From Alphaproteobacteria bacterium (GTDB lineage Bacteria; Pseudomonadota; Alphaproteobacteria; UBA9655), in contig JAIEPE010000046.1 of assembly GCA_019749915.1 (NCBI GenBank), positions 1-46,890 of the forward strand: a stretch of 46,890 nt of DNA. The letters are read 5' to 3'. Made by a program: the position numbers and the translations under genes. Shown piece by piece: positions 28,060 to 36,993 of the stretch; within the stretch, counting starts at the first letter, position 1, and each line of letters opens with the position of its first letter. The notes under the pieces are model-generated. The model was not told where the DNA came from. It did no database searches and worked only from the letters and a program-made list of their open reading frames with translations.

Positions 28060-30381
28060 ATGTTGATTAAAAAAAATAATAGGCGAAAAATGCCGACTAA
28101 AAATATTTCTTTACTTCCTCCGCAGGACAAAGTGTCCCGTATCCTTATTAATGTTTTGATTCTTGTTGTTATTGGTTGCTGGGGAACAATGATATGGGCC
28201 ACCTACTGCACCTATTTGGGAGCGCCTCCCATTCCAGAACGTTTTATAAGTCCTGCTGGAGAATCCATCCTCACAAAAGAAAATATCATTGCTGGAAAAG
28301 GAGGATTTCAAAAAGCAGGACTCATGGATTATGGCAGTCTTTATGGAATGGGTTCTTATTTTGGAGAAGATTATACGGCCCATTACTTGGTTGCTTTAGG
28401 TAAAGATGTTTCTTCCAATATTGCTATGGAAAAATACGCTAAGTCTTTAGAATTTTTAACTCCCGAGCAAAGTGATGTGGTGCAAAAGGAAACACAAACT
28501 CTTTTAAAAAAGATCACTCTAACTGATGCAGATGTTGTTTTATCGGAACCAGTTGCCAAGGCTATTATGGATTTACGCCAAGGTATAGTCACCAAACTAT
28601 TAAAGAATGATTTTGTAAAAGGGTGGACGAAAGCCTCAAGTCTTTCACCTTCAGAGGCTCTCCAGACAGCAGATTTTCTTCTTTATTCATCTATTACAAC
28701 AGTGGCAAATAGACCTGGGAAAGATTATTCTTGGACAAACAACTGGCCTTATGAACCTTCATTAGGAAATACGCCCACGAAGAGTGTTTTTATATGGACC
28801 TGGGCCTCTTTGACGCTTTTATTTTTTGCAATCGGCACCGTTCTTGTTGTTTTTCGTCTTTGTATTGAGCATAAGGGCTCTCATGAGACGACCCAAGGAT
28901 TTTTAACTACTTTTTCTCCTTTAACGCCGAGTCAAACTGCTCTTGGAAAATATTTTATTGTGGTGGCTTTATTGCTCTTAGTGCAAGTAGGGGCCGGAGC
29001 TCTTTTAGCCCATTATTATGTTGATCGGATGAGTTTTTATGGTTTTGATATTGGCACCTATTTGCCATTCTCTTTTTTAAGAAGTGTACATCTCCAAACA
29101 CCTATTGTCTGGATAGGCCTTGGCTGGATAGGATCCGCTCTTTTTCTCGCTCCTCTCATTGGAAGGAATGAACCCAAAGGACAACGCGCATTAGTCAATG
29201 TCATTTTTTGGACGCTCGTTGTTATCGTAGGAGGAGCGCTCATTGGGAATTATTTAGGAATCCAAGGCATCATTCAGAAAGGATGGTTTTGGTTTGGAAA
29301 CCAAGGTCTTTCCTATATCGAACTTGGACGATTTTGGCAGATTCTTTTCTTCATTGCTCTTCTCATCTGGAGCCTTGTATTATTACGTACAATGTGGCCA
29401 ACCCTGATGGGGCTGATTTCTTGGAGATCCTACTACAGCTTATTTCGCGCCGAACATCTCTTATGGTACAGCACTATGGGAGTTGCCTTGATTTATGCTT
29501 TTGGTATGATTCCCTTAACCAAAATTGGATCTTCGTTCACTCTGACTGATTTTTGGCGTTGGTGGGTCGTTCATCTTTGGGTCGAGTGGGCCTTTGAGCT
29601 ATTTGCAGCTGCTATTACTGCTTATTTCCTAATGGCTGTTGGTCTCGTTTCCCGTCAATTAGCTGAGCGTACCATCCTCCTTGAGTGGATTCTTATCTTA
29701 GGCAGTGGAATTCTTGGTACTGGTCATCATCTTTATTGGGTAGGCGGGCCAGATATTTGGATATCTCTTGGGAGTATGTTTTCTTTTCTGGAAGTACTTC
29801 CACTCTTCCTCCTCATATTAGAAGCCATTGAGCATTTCTTTATTATCAAGAATCATGATAAGTTTCCTTACCGTTTACCTTTTCTATATATTCTAGGGGC
29901 AACTTTCTGGAATTTCGTGGGAGCTGGTGTATTTGGAAGTGCCATTAATGCACCTTTAGTGAATTATTATGAACATGGAACCTTCTTAACCTTAAACCAC
30001 GCCCACACCTCTTTTTTCGGTGCTTTTGGTTTGCTCTCCATTGGGCTTATTTACTTGACCTTACGATACATGACAGGTGATCGAACAGACTGGGATGATC
30101 GTTTAGGGGTTTGGGCATTTTGGCTCTATAATGCAGGTTTGGTGTTATGGGTTTTGCTCAATTTCTTCCCCATTGGTTGGCCACAGCTTATGGCTGTCTA
30201 TGAACATGGCTACAACTATGCTCGTAGTTTAGAATTCTATAACACAACCTTATTATGGCAATGGATGCGTATGCCTGGCGATATTGTTTTTGCTTTAGGC
30301 GCAGTGCTCATGGCCTGGGATTTTATACGTAAAATTAGGCCCTTTAAGCATTTTCATAAACATGCTAATTATATAGACTAA
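28060..30381 (+). CDS. norB: Quinol-dependent nitric oxide reductase (qNOR, NorB)
   Basis: This is an inner-membrane NO reductase that oxidises quinol and reduces NO to N2O, without a separate cytochrome c subunit. About 774 residues from this start (764 if ATG 28090 is used). After one N-terminal membrane helix it has the long periplasmic qNOR insertion (about residues 60-250), then twelve or so helices. Haem/iron-ligand histidines are visible in RSVHLQTPIVW, RWWVVHLWVEWAFEL, GTGHHLYWVGGP and LNHAHTSFFGAFG; the conserved Glu cluster occurs in VEWAFE. ATG 28060 gives a purine-rich upstream region; 28090 is an alternative. It heads the NO-stress operon. NO detoxification is more likely than respiration, as no nir or nos gene is seen. 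Confidence 0.93.
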   Translation: MLIKKNNRRKMPTKNISLLPPQDKVSRILINVLILVVIGCWGTMIWATYCTYLGAPPIPERFISPAGESILTKENIIAGKGGFQKAGLMDYGSLYGMGSYFGEDYTAHYLVALGKDVSSNIAMEKYAKSLEFLTPEQSDVVQKETQTLLKKITLTDADVVLSEPVAKAIMDLRQGIVTKLLKNDFVKGWTKASSLSPSEALQTADFLLYSSITTVANRPGKDYSWTNNWPYEPSLGNTPTKSVFIWTWASLTLLFFAIGTVLVVFRLCIEHKGSHETTQGFLTTFSPLTPSQTALGKYFIVVALLLLVQVGAGALLAHYYVDRMSFYGFDIGTYLPFSFLRSVHLQTPIVWIGLGWIGSALFLAPLIGRNEPKGQRALVNVIFWTLVVIVGGALIGNYLGIQGIIQKGWFWFGNQGLSYIELGRFWQILFFIALLIWSLVLLRTMWPTLMGLISWRSYYSLFRAEHLLWYSTMGVALIYAFGMIPLTKIGSSFTLTDFWRWWVVHLWVEWAFELFAAAITAYFLMAVGLVSRQLAERTILLEWILILGSGILGTGHHLYWVGGPDIWISLGSMFSFLEVLPLFLLILEAIEHFFIIKNHDKFPYRLPFLYILGATFWNFVGAGVFGSAINAPLVNYYEHGTFLTLNHAHTSFFGAFGLLSIGLIYLTLRYMTGDRTDWDDRLGVWAFWLYNAGLVLWVLLNFFPIGWPQLMAVYEHGYNYARSLEFYNTTLLWQWMRMPGDIVFALGAVLMAWDFIRKIRPFKHFHKHANYID

Positions 30382-30479
30382 ACGCATGCTCGATATCTAA
30401 CCTAAATTGAGGATTTTTAAAATTTTCTTAAATCAAAAACTTCTAGAATTATAAAAAATAAACAAGCAGGGAGAATTAT

Positions 30480-31202
30480 ATGACCATTTACAATATTGAA
30501 TTTTTAAAACATGAAGAAGTTGCAGAAGGAACAATGGCGTTTCATTTTAAAAAACCAGAGGGATTTTCATTTAAAGCTGGGCAGTTTGCTGATTTTACAC
30601 TGATTAATCCTAAAGAAACAGATGAAGAAGGAAACGTGCGGGGTTTTTCACTTACTAATCCTCCTTATGAGAATGATATAATGATTGCAACCCGTATGCG
30701 AGATACGGCGTTTAAGCGCAATTTAAAGAGCTTACCAAGCGGGTCTATTCTCAAATTTGATGCTCCCTATGGTTCATTTACCTTACATAATAATTCAGAG
30801 ACGCCCGCCGTTTTCCTAACAGGAGGGATTGGCATCACACCTGTTAGAAGCATCGTCTTACAAGCCGCAAAAGATAAATTACCCCATCATATTTTTCTCT
30901 TTTATTCAAATAAGCGCCCAGAAGATGCGGCGTTTTTAGAAGAGTTAGAAGTCCTTGAAAAGGAAAATTCCAATTATAAATTTATTGGAACGATGACAGA
31001 TATGGAAAAATCTCATCAGAAGTGGGCCGGTGAAACAGGTTATATAAATAAGGAAATGTTGCTTAAACATGTTCATGATTTAAAAAAGCCTATTTATTAT
31101 ATTTCAGGACCTGCAGCTATGGTTGCTGCTATGCGACAAACTTTAAATGCAGCTGGCGTTGATGATGATAATATTCGTACAGAGGAATTTTCTGGGTATT
31201 AA
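30480..31202 (+). CDS. Ferredoxin-NADP reductase-like FAD/NAD oxidoreductase
   Basis: A 240-residue cytosolic reductase of the ferredoxin-NADP reductase superfamily. The FAD domain (residues 1-100) carries GQFADFTL and RGFSLTNPP (equivalent of the RxYSL FAD motif). The NAD(P) domain has LTGGIGITPVRSIV and the late ISGPAAMVAAMRQTLNAAGV with C-terminal EEFSGY. It lacks a [2Fe-2S] or globin domain, so it must pass electrons to a separate partner. The truncated globin encoded four genes on is the obvious candidate: together they could function as a two-piece flavohaemoglobin. It is 98 bases after norB, with AGGGAG 7 bases before the start. Confidence 0.86.
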   Translation: MTIYNIEFLKHEEVAEGTMAFHFKKPEGFSFKAGQFADFTLINPKETDEEGNVRGFSLTNPPYENDIMIATRMRDTAFKRNLKSLPSGSILKFDAPYGSFTLHNNSETPAVFLTGGIGITPVRSIVLQAAKDKLPHHIFLFYSNKRPEDAAFLEELEVLEKENSNYKFIGTMTDMEKSHQKWAGETGYINKEMLLKHVHDLKKPIYYISGPAAMVAAMRQTLNAAGVDDDNIRTEEFSGY

Positions 31203-31214
31203 TGATCACTCGTG

Positions 31215-32147
31215 ATGCATAAGACATCTTTTGTTTTAAATCCTCTGCCTCCTTTTAGGCTTGACCTAACCGTATGGGCATTGAGAAGAAGAAACAGAAA
31301 CATTATAGATTCATGGGATGGCACTCAATACATAAGGATATTTATCCTCAATAATACTCCCGCTAAAGTTATGATTAGGCAAGAAGTTGGACAATCAAGC
31401 CTGATCATAACGGCTCATAGTTTGCATTCCATCTCTGCATTAAAAGAGACGTTAACTTTAGTGTTAAACAGGATGCTAGGGTTAGAGGTTAATTTAAAAG
31501 AGTTTTATGCATTTGCTAAAAACAATAAAAAACTCTATCCCCTCGTTCTCAAATTTAAGGGTTTAAAACCCCCGTGCTTTCCGAGTCTTTTTGAAGCGCT
31601 TACGAATGCCATTGCATGCCAACAGTTTTCTCTTGAATCAGGACTCAGCATGCTGAATCGTTTGTCTCAACACTATGGTTTGCCTTTTCAAGAAGGTAGT
31701 CAAACAAATTATGCTTTTCCAGAAGCAGTCAAGATTATGAATTGTGCTCCCGAGGAGCTCAAAAAGTTAGGATTTAGCCAGCATAAAAGCGAAGCTCTTA
31801 TTAACCTGGCCACTGAGGTTAATAAACATGAAGAACTCTATGCCAACCTTGAACATAAATCTGATCAAGACATTTCTTTGTTTCTCTCCCATTTAAAAGG
31901 AATTGGTCGCTGGTCAATTGAATATGCTTTATTACGGGGAATGGGAAGGTTAGACGTTCTACCTGGAGATGATGTTGGAATTAAAAAAAACTTAAAAAAT
32001 CTACTCGAGCTTGATGAAATTCCTGGCTATGATAAGATTAAGGAAATAGAAAAAAATTGGTATCCACATGCAGGGATGATTTATTTCCATTTATTGCTTC
32101 AAAAATTATATGAGAAGGGACTAATTTCACAATCCAGGAATATCTAA
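31215..32147 (+). CDS. AlkA-type DNA-3-methyladenine glycosylase
   Basis: This is a 310-residue HhH-GPD base-excision DNA glycosylase of the AlkA type. The N-terminal hundred residues resemble the AlkA TATA-like domain. The central region has FEALTNAIACQQFSLESGLS, then a helix-hairpin-helix LKGIGRWSIEYALLRGMGRL, and the catalytic Asp region DVLPGDDVGIKKNLK. AlkA removes alkylated and also deaminated bases such as hypoxanthine and xanthine, which NO-derived species create. ATG 31215 is preferred; a GTG one codon earlier is equally possible. It follows the reductase by 12 bases and overlaps the next gene by one base, so it belongs to the NO operon. Confidence 0.83.
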   Translation: MHKTSFVLNPLPPFRLDLTVWALRRRNRNIIDSWDGTQYIRIFILNNTPAKVMIRQEVGQSSLIITAHSLHSISALKETLTLVLNRMLGLEVNLKEFYAFAKNNKKLYPLVLKFKGLKPPCFPSLFEALTNAIACQQFSLESGLSMLNRLSQHYGLPFQEGSQTNYAFPEAVKIMNCAPEELKKLGFSQHKSEALINLATEVNKHEELYANLEHKSDQDISLFLSHLKGIGRWSIEYALLRGMGRLDVLPGDDVGIKKNLKNLLELDEIPGYDKIKEIEKNWYPHAGMIYFHLLLQKLYEKGLISQSRNI

Positions 32148-32602
32148 TGTTTAAAATCTCTTTTCTCTATGCTCTATTTATTCTGTGGGCAGGGATAATA
32201 TTAGGAGTATCCTTTATTGCAACTCCTGTGAAATTTATGGCTCCCCATTTGACTATGCCTGTGGCTCTTGAAATAGGGAAGGTAACCTTTCATCTTTTCA
32301 ATAAGATTGAATGGGGGATTTGCTTGTTTGTTGTTTTGATTACAGCAAATATCAGAGCAAGTTCTTTTAAATGGTTTTTTACCGGAATTTTGCTAATTAT
32401 TCTTATACTGGAAACTTTTTGGCTTTTACCTGCGCTGGATGTAAGAGTAGAACAAGTTATTTCCGGTGGGCCATCAACCCCAAGCCTACTGCATTGGTTT
32501 TATATTGGTGCGGATATTCTGAAAGTTATGATTGCATTAATGGGAGCCTATTGGATTACATATCAGTATCAGGTGAAAGATGAGAGAAGATCGTATTACT
32601 GA
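32147..32602 (+). CDS. Four-helix membrane protein of unknown function
   Basis: The 151-residue protein has four predicted membrane helices: near residues 5-27, 57-75, 77-95 and 120-140. The first loop contains SFIATPVKFMAPHLTMPVAL and GKVTFHLFNKIEWG; His and Glu in this loop are the only charged residues close to the membrane. I have seen the ATPVKF...LFNxxEW pattern in uncharacterised bacterial membrane proteins but cannot assign a function. It overlaps the glycosylase gene by one base and the globin gene by 23 bases, so it is expressed with them. A role in NO or haem/copper handling would be a guess from context. Confidence 0.78.
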   Translation: MFKISFLYALFILWAGIILGVSFIATPVKFMAPHLTMPVALEIGKVTFHLFNKIEWGICLFVVLITANIRASSFKWFFTGILLIILILETFWLLPALDVRVEQVISGGPSTPSLLHWFYIGADILKVMIALMGAYWITYQYQVKDERRSYY

Positions 32603-32972
32603 AGCAAGCATCCGGCGACTGGTGGATACCTTTTATTCAAAAGTCAGAGCAGATAGTACACTTAACCCAATCTTCTCCCAAGCTATAGGTGCCGATCCAA
32701 AAGCATGGGAACCCCATATGCAAAAGATGTATGATTTTTGGTCATCCGTAATGATAAGTGGAGGTCGTTACCAGGGCAATCCTCTTCAAAAACATCGGAA
32801 CTTACCCACTTTTGACATAAAATTATTTGATCGTTGGTTGGCTTTATTTGAGGAAACAGCCCGTCAACTCCACACAGAAGAAATTGCAAATCATTTTGTA
32901 GAGAAAAGCAAGCGCATCGCAGAAAGCCTCAAGTTAGGCCTCTACCCTACATTGCCAAAGAGTGAAAAATGA
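32580..32972 (+). CDS. Group III truncated haemoglobin
   Basis: A 130-residue truncated (2-on-2) globin of group III. ITEASIRRLVDTFYSKVRAD forms helices A-B; MYDFWSSVMISGGRYQGNPL and KHRNLP follow, with His72 the expected proximal haem ligand. Trp54 in DFWSS is a family residue and Trp at the G helix (FDRWLALF) is typical of group III. These proteins bind O2 and NO, and several protect against nitrosative stress, but a reductase partner is needed to cycle. It overlaps the gene before by 23 bases and the cupin after by 4 bases. The FAD/NAD reductase in the same operon could be the partner. Confidence 0.93.
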   Translation: MREDRITEASIRRLVDTFYSKVRADSTLNPIFSQAIGADPKAWEPHMQKMYDFWSSVMISGGRYQGNPLQKHRNLPTFDIKLFDRWLALFEETARQLHTEEIANHFVEKSKRIAESLKLGLYPTLPKSEK

Positions 32973-33244
32973 AACCACTACCTGATGATGTAAAATCCTA
33001 TAAACTTACCCCAATGTTTACGCATGAAACTGTTCCACCAGGTTTTTTAAAAAACCATAGAACAAAAGAAAATGTGTGGGGATTAATCCAAGTTGTCGAG
33101 GGAAAACTTGAATATAATATTGAAAACGATGAAACCTACATATTAGAACCTGGAAAAAACGGAGTTATTGAACCAAAAATTACGCACAGTATACGGCCGT
33201 TAGGTCAAGTAACTTTCTTTATTGAATTTTATAAAAAAGTTTGA
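32969..33244 (+). CDS. DUF1971 cupin (YeaR/TehB N-terminal-like)
   Basis: This 91-residue protein is a single DUF1971 cupin-like domain, as in Escherichia coli YeaR and the N-terminal part of some TehB proteins. It begins MKPLPDDVKSYKLTPMFTHE and has VPPGFLKNHRTKENVWGLIQ, LEYNI, and the terminal PKITHSIRPLGQVTFFIEFY; all are characteristic. The function of YeaR is not defined, but in E. coli it is induced by nitrate and NO through NsrR and NarL. It is the last gene of the NO-stress operon and overlaps the globin gene by 4 bases, consistent with such regulation. Confidence 0.85.
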   Translation: MKPLPDDVKSYKLTPMFTHETVPPGFLKNHRTKENVWGLIQVVEGKLEYNIENDETYILEPGKNGVIEPKITHSIRPLGQVTFFIEFYKKV

Positions 33245-33316
33245 AATTTTAAGGTCTTTATTAATTTAATTTCATTAAGCTTGCATTTTAACCTGATAAT
33301 AGATAACGGGTTTCGG

Positions 33317-35641
33317 ATGCAGAATAAAAAAACCGGTCTTACAACACAAGAAGCTCAGGAACGCTTACTACAACATGGGCCCAATCTTGTTGAAGAAGAA
33401 AAGAAACATAAGCTACTTTTATTTCTTGAAAAATTTTGGGCACCTGTCCCCTGGATGCTTGAAACGACCATTACTCTCCAATTTTTCTTAGGCAAATATG
33501 AGGAAGCCCTCATTATTTTGATCTTATTATTTTCCAATGCTACTTTAAGTTTTTTCCAAGAGGAACGTTCGAATAAAGCGATTGTCCTCCTCAAAAAGCA
33601 CTTAGCCATTAAATCACGGGTCTTAAGAGACTCAAAATGGAAAATGATTCCTGCAGAAGATTTAGTCCCAGGAGATATTGTTCATTTACGAATGGGAGAT
33701 ATCTCTCCAGCAGATATTCAGGTCTCTGATGGAAAGATCTCCCTAGATCAATCTGCCCTTACGGGAGAATCCTTACCCTTTGAATGTGGTGTCGGAAAAA
33801 GCTCCTATTCAGGCTCTATCGTTGTACAAGGAGAGGCCACAGGTGAAGTAACGGCAACGGGGGAGCAGACCTATTTTGGCAAAACAGTTAGCTTGCTACA
33901 AATATCTGAAACAAAAAGCCATATTAAGGATATTATTTTTAAAATTGTGAGATATCTTGTTACAATAGATATCTTCTTTGTTCTTCTTGTTTGTGGATAT
34001 GCGATTTTTATAAGCCACCCTTTCACGGAAATAATCCCCTTTGTCTTGATGCTCATTGTGGCATCTCTTCCTGTTGCTCTTCCCGCAACCTTTACCTTAG
34101 CAACAGCCATTGGAGCGCAACATCTAACAAAACGTGGGGTGCTTGTGACTCGTTTGTCTGCGATTGAAGAGGCAGCAACCATGGATATTCTCTGTCTTGA
34201 CAAGACAGGGACCATTACGCAAAATTCTCTTGAACTCGCAACGGTGAAGCCTTTTGCCTCCTTTCAGGAAGAGCGTTTGCTAGAATTGGCGGCCCTTGCA
34301 AGCCAGGAAGAAACCCAAGATCCAATAGACAAAGCCATTCTGGAGGCCGCTCAATTAAATAATTTTCTTAATTCAAAATCAGAGATTATTGAATTTATTC
34401 CTTTTGATCCTTCACTTAAAAGGACTGAAGCTACGTTCAAGGAAAAGGGACACAAGTACCGTGTTCTCAAGGGTGCTCCTCTTGTCATTAGTAAGCTCAC
34501 AGAAAAAAAACCAAATTTAAAGAAAGAGATCTCCCAATTAGCTGCAAAGGGTTATCGTATCCTTGCTGTCGGTGTGACAGGAGCAAATAAGAAAAGTTTA
34601 GAGCTGGCAGGACTTCTTGCCTTTTATGATCCTCCTCGAGAGGATTCTAAAACCATTCTCAAAACTTTAAAAAAGTTAGGTCTACGTATTCTTATGATCA
34701 CAGGGGATGGAATACAAACTGCTAAAACGATTGCAGCAGAAGTCGGCATTGGCAAGAGGGTTTGTTCTTCAGACATTATTCACAAAAACAAAGGTCACGC
34801 TCTCCTCGATTGTGATGTTTTTGCGGGGGTATTCCCAGAAGATAAATTTCAGCTTGTAAGGGATTTTCAGAAACTTGGGCATACGGTTGGAATGACTGGA
34901 GATGGCGTCAATGATGCGCCGGCCCTTAAACAAGCCGAAGTCGGTATTGCTGTTGCCAATGCCATGGACGTTGCAAAAAGTTCAGCTTCTATTGTTTTAA
35001 CCGAACCGGGGTTATCCGGCATCCTTTCCGCAATCAGAACAAGTCGGCGCATTTATCGTAGAATGCTGACCTACACACTCAACAAGGTCATGAAAAGTTT
35101 GGAAATCATCGTCTTTCTTAGCTTAGGCTTTATCTTGGCTGATGATTTGATCCTTACCCCGCTTCTCATGGTGATTCTGCTTTTTACAAACGATTTTGCA
35201 ACGATGGCCATTGCAACCGACAATGCCTTGGCCTCCCCTAAACCTGCCCGTTGGAAAATTGATAAACTGATGATGGCTGGTGGAGCGTTAGCGTTTCTGG
35301 TATTGATCTTTTCCTTCTCCGTCTTTCTTGTTGGGAAAGACATTCTGCTTCTTCCCTTGCCAGAGCTTCAAACCCTTGTCTTTTTGACCCTTGTGTTTAC
35401 GGGTCAAGGCAACATTTACCTTGTCAGAGAACGGAATCATTTTTGGAACTCTCGACCCTCAAATTGGCTTTTCTTTATCACTATTGCAGATATTTTGATT
35501 ATAAGTTTAATGGCGACCTTTGGGGTTCTTCTTACGCCTATAAGTCCACTCATCATTCTGATTCTTTTTATGTGCACGGCATTTTACCTCTTCATTATAG
35601 ATTTCCTGAAAATCCAAGTGTTTACCTTTCTAAATTTCTGA
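33317..35641 (+). CDS. P-type H+-ATPase (P3A, plasma-membrane type)
   Basis: A 774-residue P-type ATPase resembling yeast and plant plasma-membrane proton pumps. The actuator domain has SALTGESLPFE, the phosphorylation site is CLDKTGTITQN (Asp295), and the hinge is MTGDGVNDAPALKQAEVGIA. It has ten helices and an N-terminal cation-ATPase domain (TGLTTQEAQERLLQHGPNLV). No metal CPx motif is present, so heavy-metal export is unlikely; proton pumping is favoured, though magnesium-type members cannot be excluded. ATG 33317 is preferred over a TTG 36 bases upstream with no ribosome-binding site. It precedes cfa by 92 bases; both point to acid or membrane-stress protection. Confidence 0.87.
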   Translation: MQNKKTGLTTQEAQERLLQHGPNLVEEEKKHKLLLFLEKFWAPVPWMLETTITLQFFLGKYEEALIILILLFSNATLSFFQEERSNKAIVLLKKHLAIKSRVLRDSKWKMIPAEDLVPGDIVHLRMGDISPADIQVSDGKISLDQSALTGESLPFECGVGKSSYSGSIVVQGEATGEVTATGEQTYFGKTVSLLQISETKSHIKDIIFKIVRYLVTIDIFFVLLVCGYAIFISHPFTEIIPFVLMLIVASLPVALPATFTLATAIGAQHLTKRGVLVTRLSAIEEAATMDILCLDKTGTITQNSLELATVKPFASFQEERLLELAALASQEETQDPIDKAILEAAQLNNFLNSKSEIIEFIPFDPSLKRTEATFKEKGHKYRVLKGAPLVISKLTEKKPNLKKEISQLAAKGYRILAVGVTGANKKSLELAGLLAFYDPPREDSKTILKTLKKLGLRILMITGDGIQTAKTIAAEVGIGKRVCSSDIIHKNKGHALLDCDVFAGVFPEDKFQLVRDFQKLGHTVGMTGDGVNDAPALKQAEVGIAVANAMDVAKSSASIVLTEPGLSGILSAIRTSRRIYRRMLTYTLNKVMKSLEIIVFLSLGFILADDLILTPLLMVILLFTNDFATMAIATDNALASPKPARWKIDKLMMAGGALAFLVLIFSFSVFLVGKDILLLPLPELQTLVFLTLVFTGQGNIYLVRERNHFWNSRPSNWLFFITIADILIISLMATFGVLLTPISPLIILILFMCTAFYLFIIDFLKIQVFTFLNF

Positions 35642-35733
35642 CAAGCGGCTTGTGTCCAGCGTGATCCGCTTAATCAATTTTTAAGCAATTAATGGTTCAA
35701 TTATTTCCTAGAGATAACTTAGGGAGGAGGCCT

Positions 35734-36993
35734 ATGCTTTTTCATCATTTTTTGAAACAATTTGTAAAAGTAGGGACGTTGAATGTCATCGATACAAAAG
35801 GAAAAAATTATTCTTATTCTGCAACACCAACACCAGAAATTACGATTCAGATTCATTCTAAAAGTTTAGAAAATTGTTTGTGTTATTCTCCCATGCTCGC
35901 TTTAGGAGAAGGGTATATGGAAGGGACCCTCACCATTGAGAAGGGAGATATATATGACTTCCTTTCTTTTTGTGCTGTTAATCTCAGACAGGTCCATTTC
36001 CCTTTAGTACAAAAATTGACGAATCAATTATCGGCTTTCCGCCATCTTTTGCATGAAAAAAATCCTATCCATCGGTCTCATCAAAATGTGGCCCACCATT
36101 ATGATCTTTCGGAAGATTTGTATCGGCTCTTTTTGGATAAGGATATGCAATATTCTTGTGCCTATTTCACAAGCCTTGATGATGACCTTGAAACGGCACA
36201 GATCAATAAAAAACGTCACTTAGCCGCAAAACTTCAGCTAAAGCCTGGACAAAAAGTCCTTGATATTGGCAGTGGTTGGGGGGGCCTTGCCATAAGCTTG
36301 GCCAAAGAAGCGGATGTGGATGTCACGGGCCTTACCCTATCAGAAGAACAGCATCGCGTAGCAACAGAGCGGGTAAAAGCAGCTGGTCTCGAAAAACGTG
36401 TCCGCTTTCTCTTGCGGGATTATCGCGAGGAAACAGGAACCTATGACCGCATTGTTTCTGTTGGCATGTTCGAGCATGTTGGCGTCAAGCATTACAATGA
36501 ATTTTTCTCGCAAATTTCTTCTCTTTTAAGACCCGATGGTATTGCATTGTTGCATTCCATTGGATGTGCTACAGGTCCTTCAACGCCCAACTCCTGGCTT
36601 AATAAATATATTTTTCCAGGAGGGTATGCTCCAGCCCTTTCTGAAACTCTGAGTGCCCTTGAGCCTTCAAAACTCTATGTGACAGATATCGAAGTGCTTC
36701 ATCAGCATTATGCAGAAACTCTGCGCCATTGGCGACAACGTTTTCTCGCTCACCAAGACAAAGTAAAAAAAATTTGGGGGGAGAAATTTTTTCGCATGTG
36801 GGACTTTTACCTCGCCAGCTGTGAGGTCGCTTTCCGCAAACGGGGCTACATGGTTTTTCAAATTCAAATGATGCGGAATGCTGAGCTAACACCTCTCACA
36901 CGGGACTATATTTGGGAGAAAGAAGAATGGATGGCGCAAAAGAAAAATGTAAAATTCTCTGCCGTAAGTGGGAAGGCACACAATGACCTCTGA
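35734..36993 (+). CDS. cfa: Cyclopropane-fatty-acyl-phospholipid synthase family protein
   Basis: This 419-residue enzyme transfers a methylene group from S-adenosylmethionine to phospholipid acyl double bonds, making cyclopropane acids that stiffen membranes. The SAM-binding site is VLDIGSGWGGLAISLAKEA, and the other family motifs are GLTLSEEQ, SVGMFEHVG and HSIG. An N-terminal lipid-binding region of about 120 residues precedes it. ATG 35734 is chosen because GGGAGGAGG lies 3-11 bases upstream; an earlier ATG at 35692 would add fourteen non-homologous residues. The last eleven bases overlap the transporter gene, so it is in one operon with the next three genes. Confidence 0.9.
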   Translation: MLFHHFLKQFVKVGTLNVIDTKGKNYSYSATPTPEITIQIHSKSLENCLCYSPMLALGEGYMEGTLTIEKGDIYDFLSFCAVNLRQVHFPLVQKLTNQLSAFRHLLHEKNPIHRSHQNVAHHYDLSEDLYRLFLDKDMQYSCAYFTSLDDDLETAQINKKRHLAAKLQLKPGQKVLDIGSGWGGLAISLAKEADVDVTGLTLSEEQHRVATERVKAAGLEKRVRFLLRDYREETGTYDRIVSVGMFEHVGVKHYNEFFSQISSLLRPDGIALLHSIGCATGPSTPNSWLNKYIFPGGYAPALSETLSALEPSKLYVTDIEVLHQHYAETLRHWRQRFLAHQDKVKKIWGEKFFRMWDFYLASCEVAFRKRGYMVFQIQMMRNAELTPLTRDYIWEKEEWMAQKKNVKFSAVSGKAHNDL

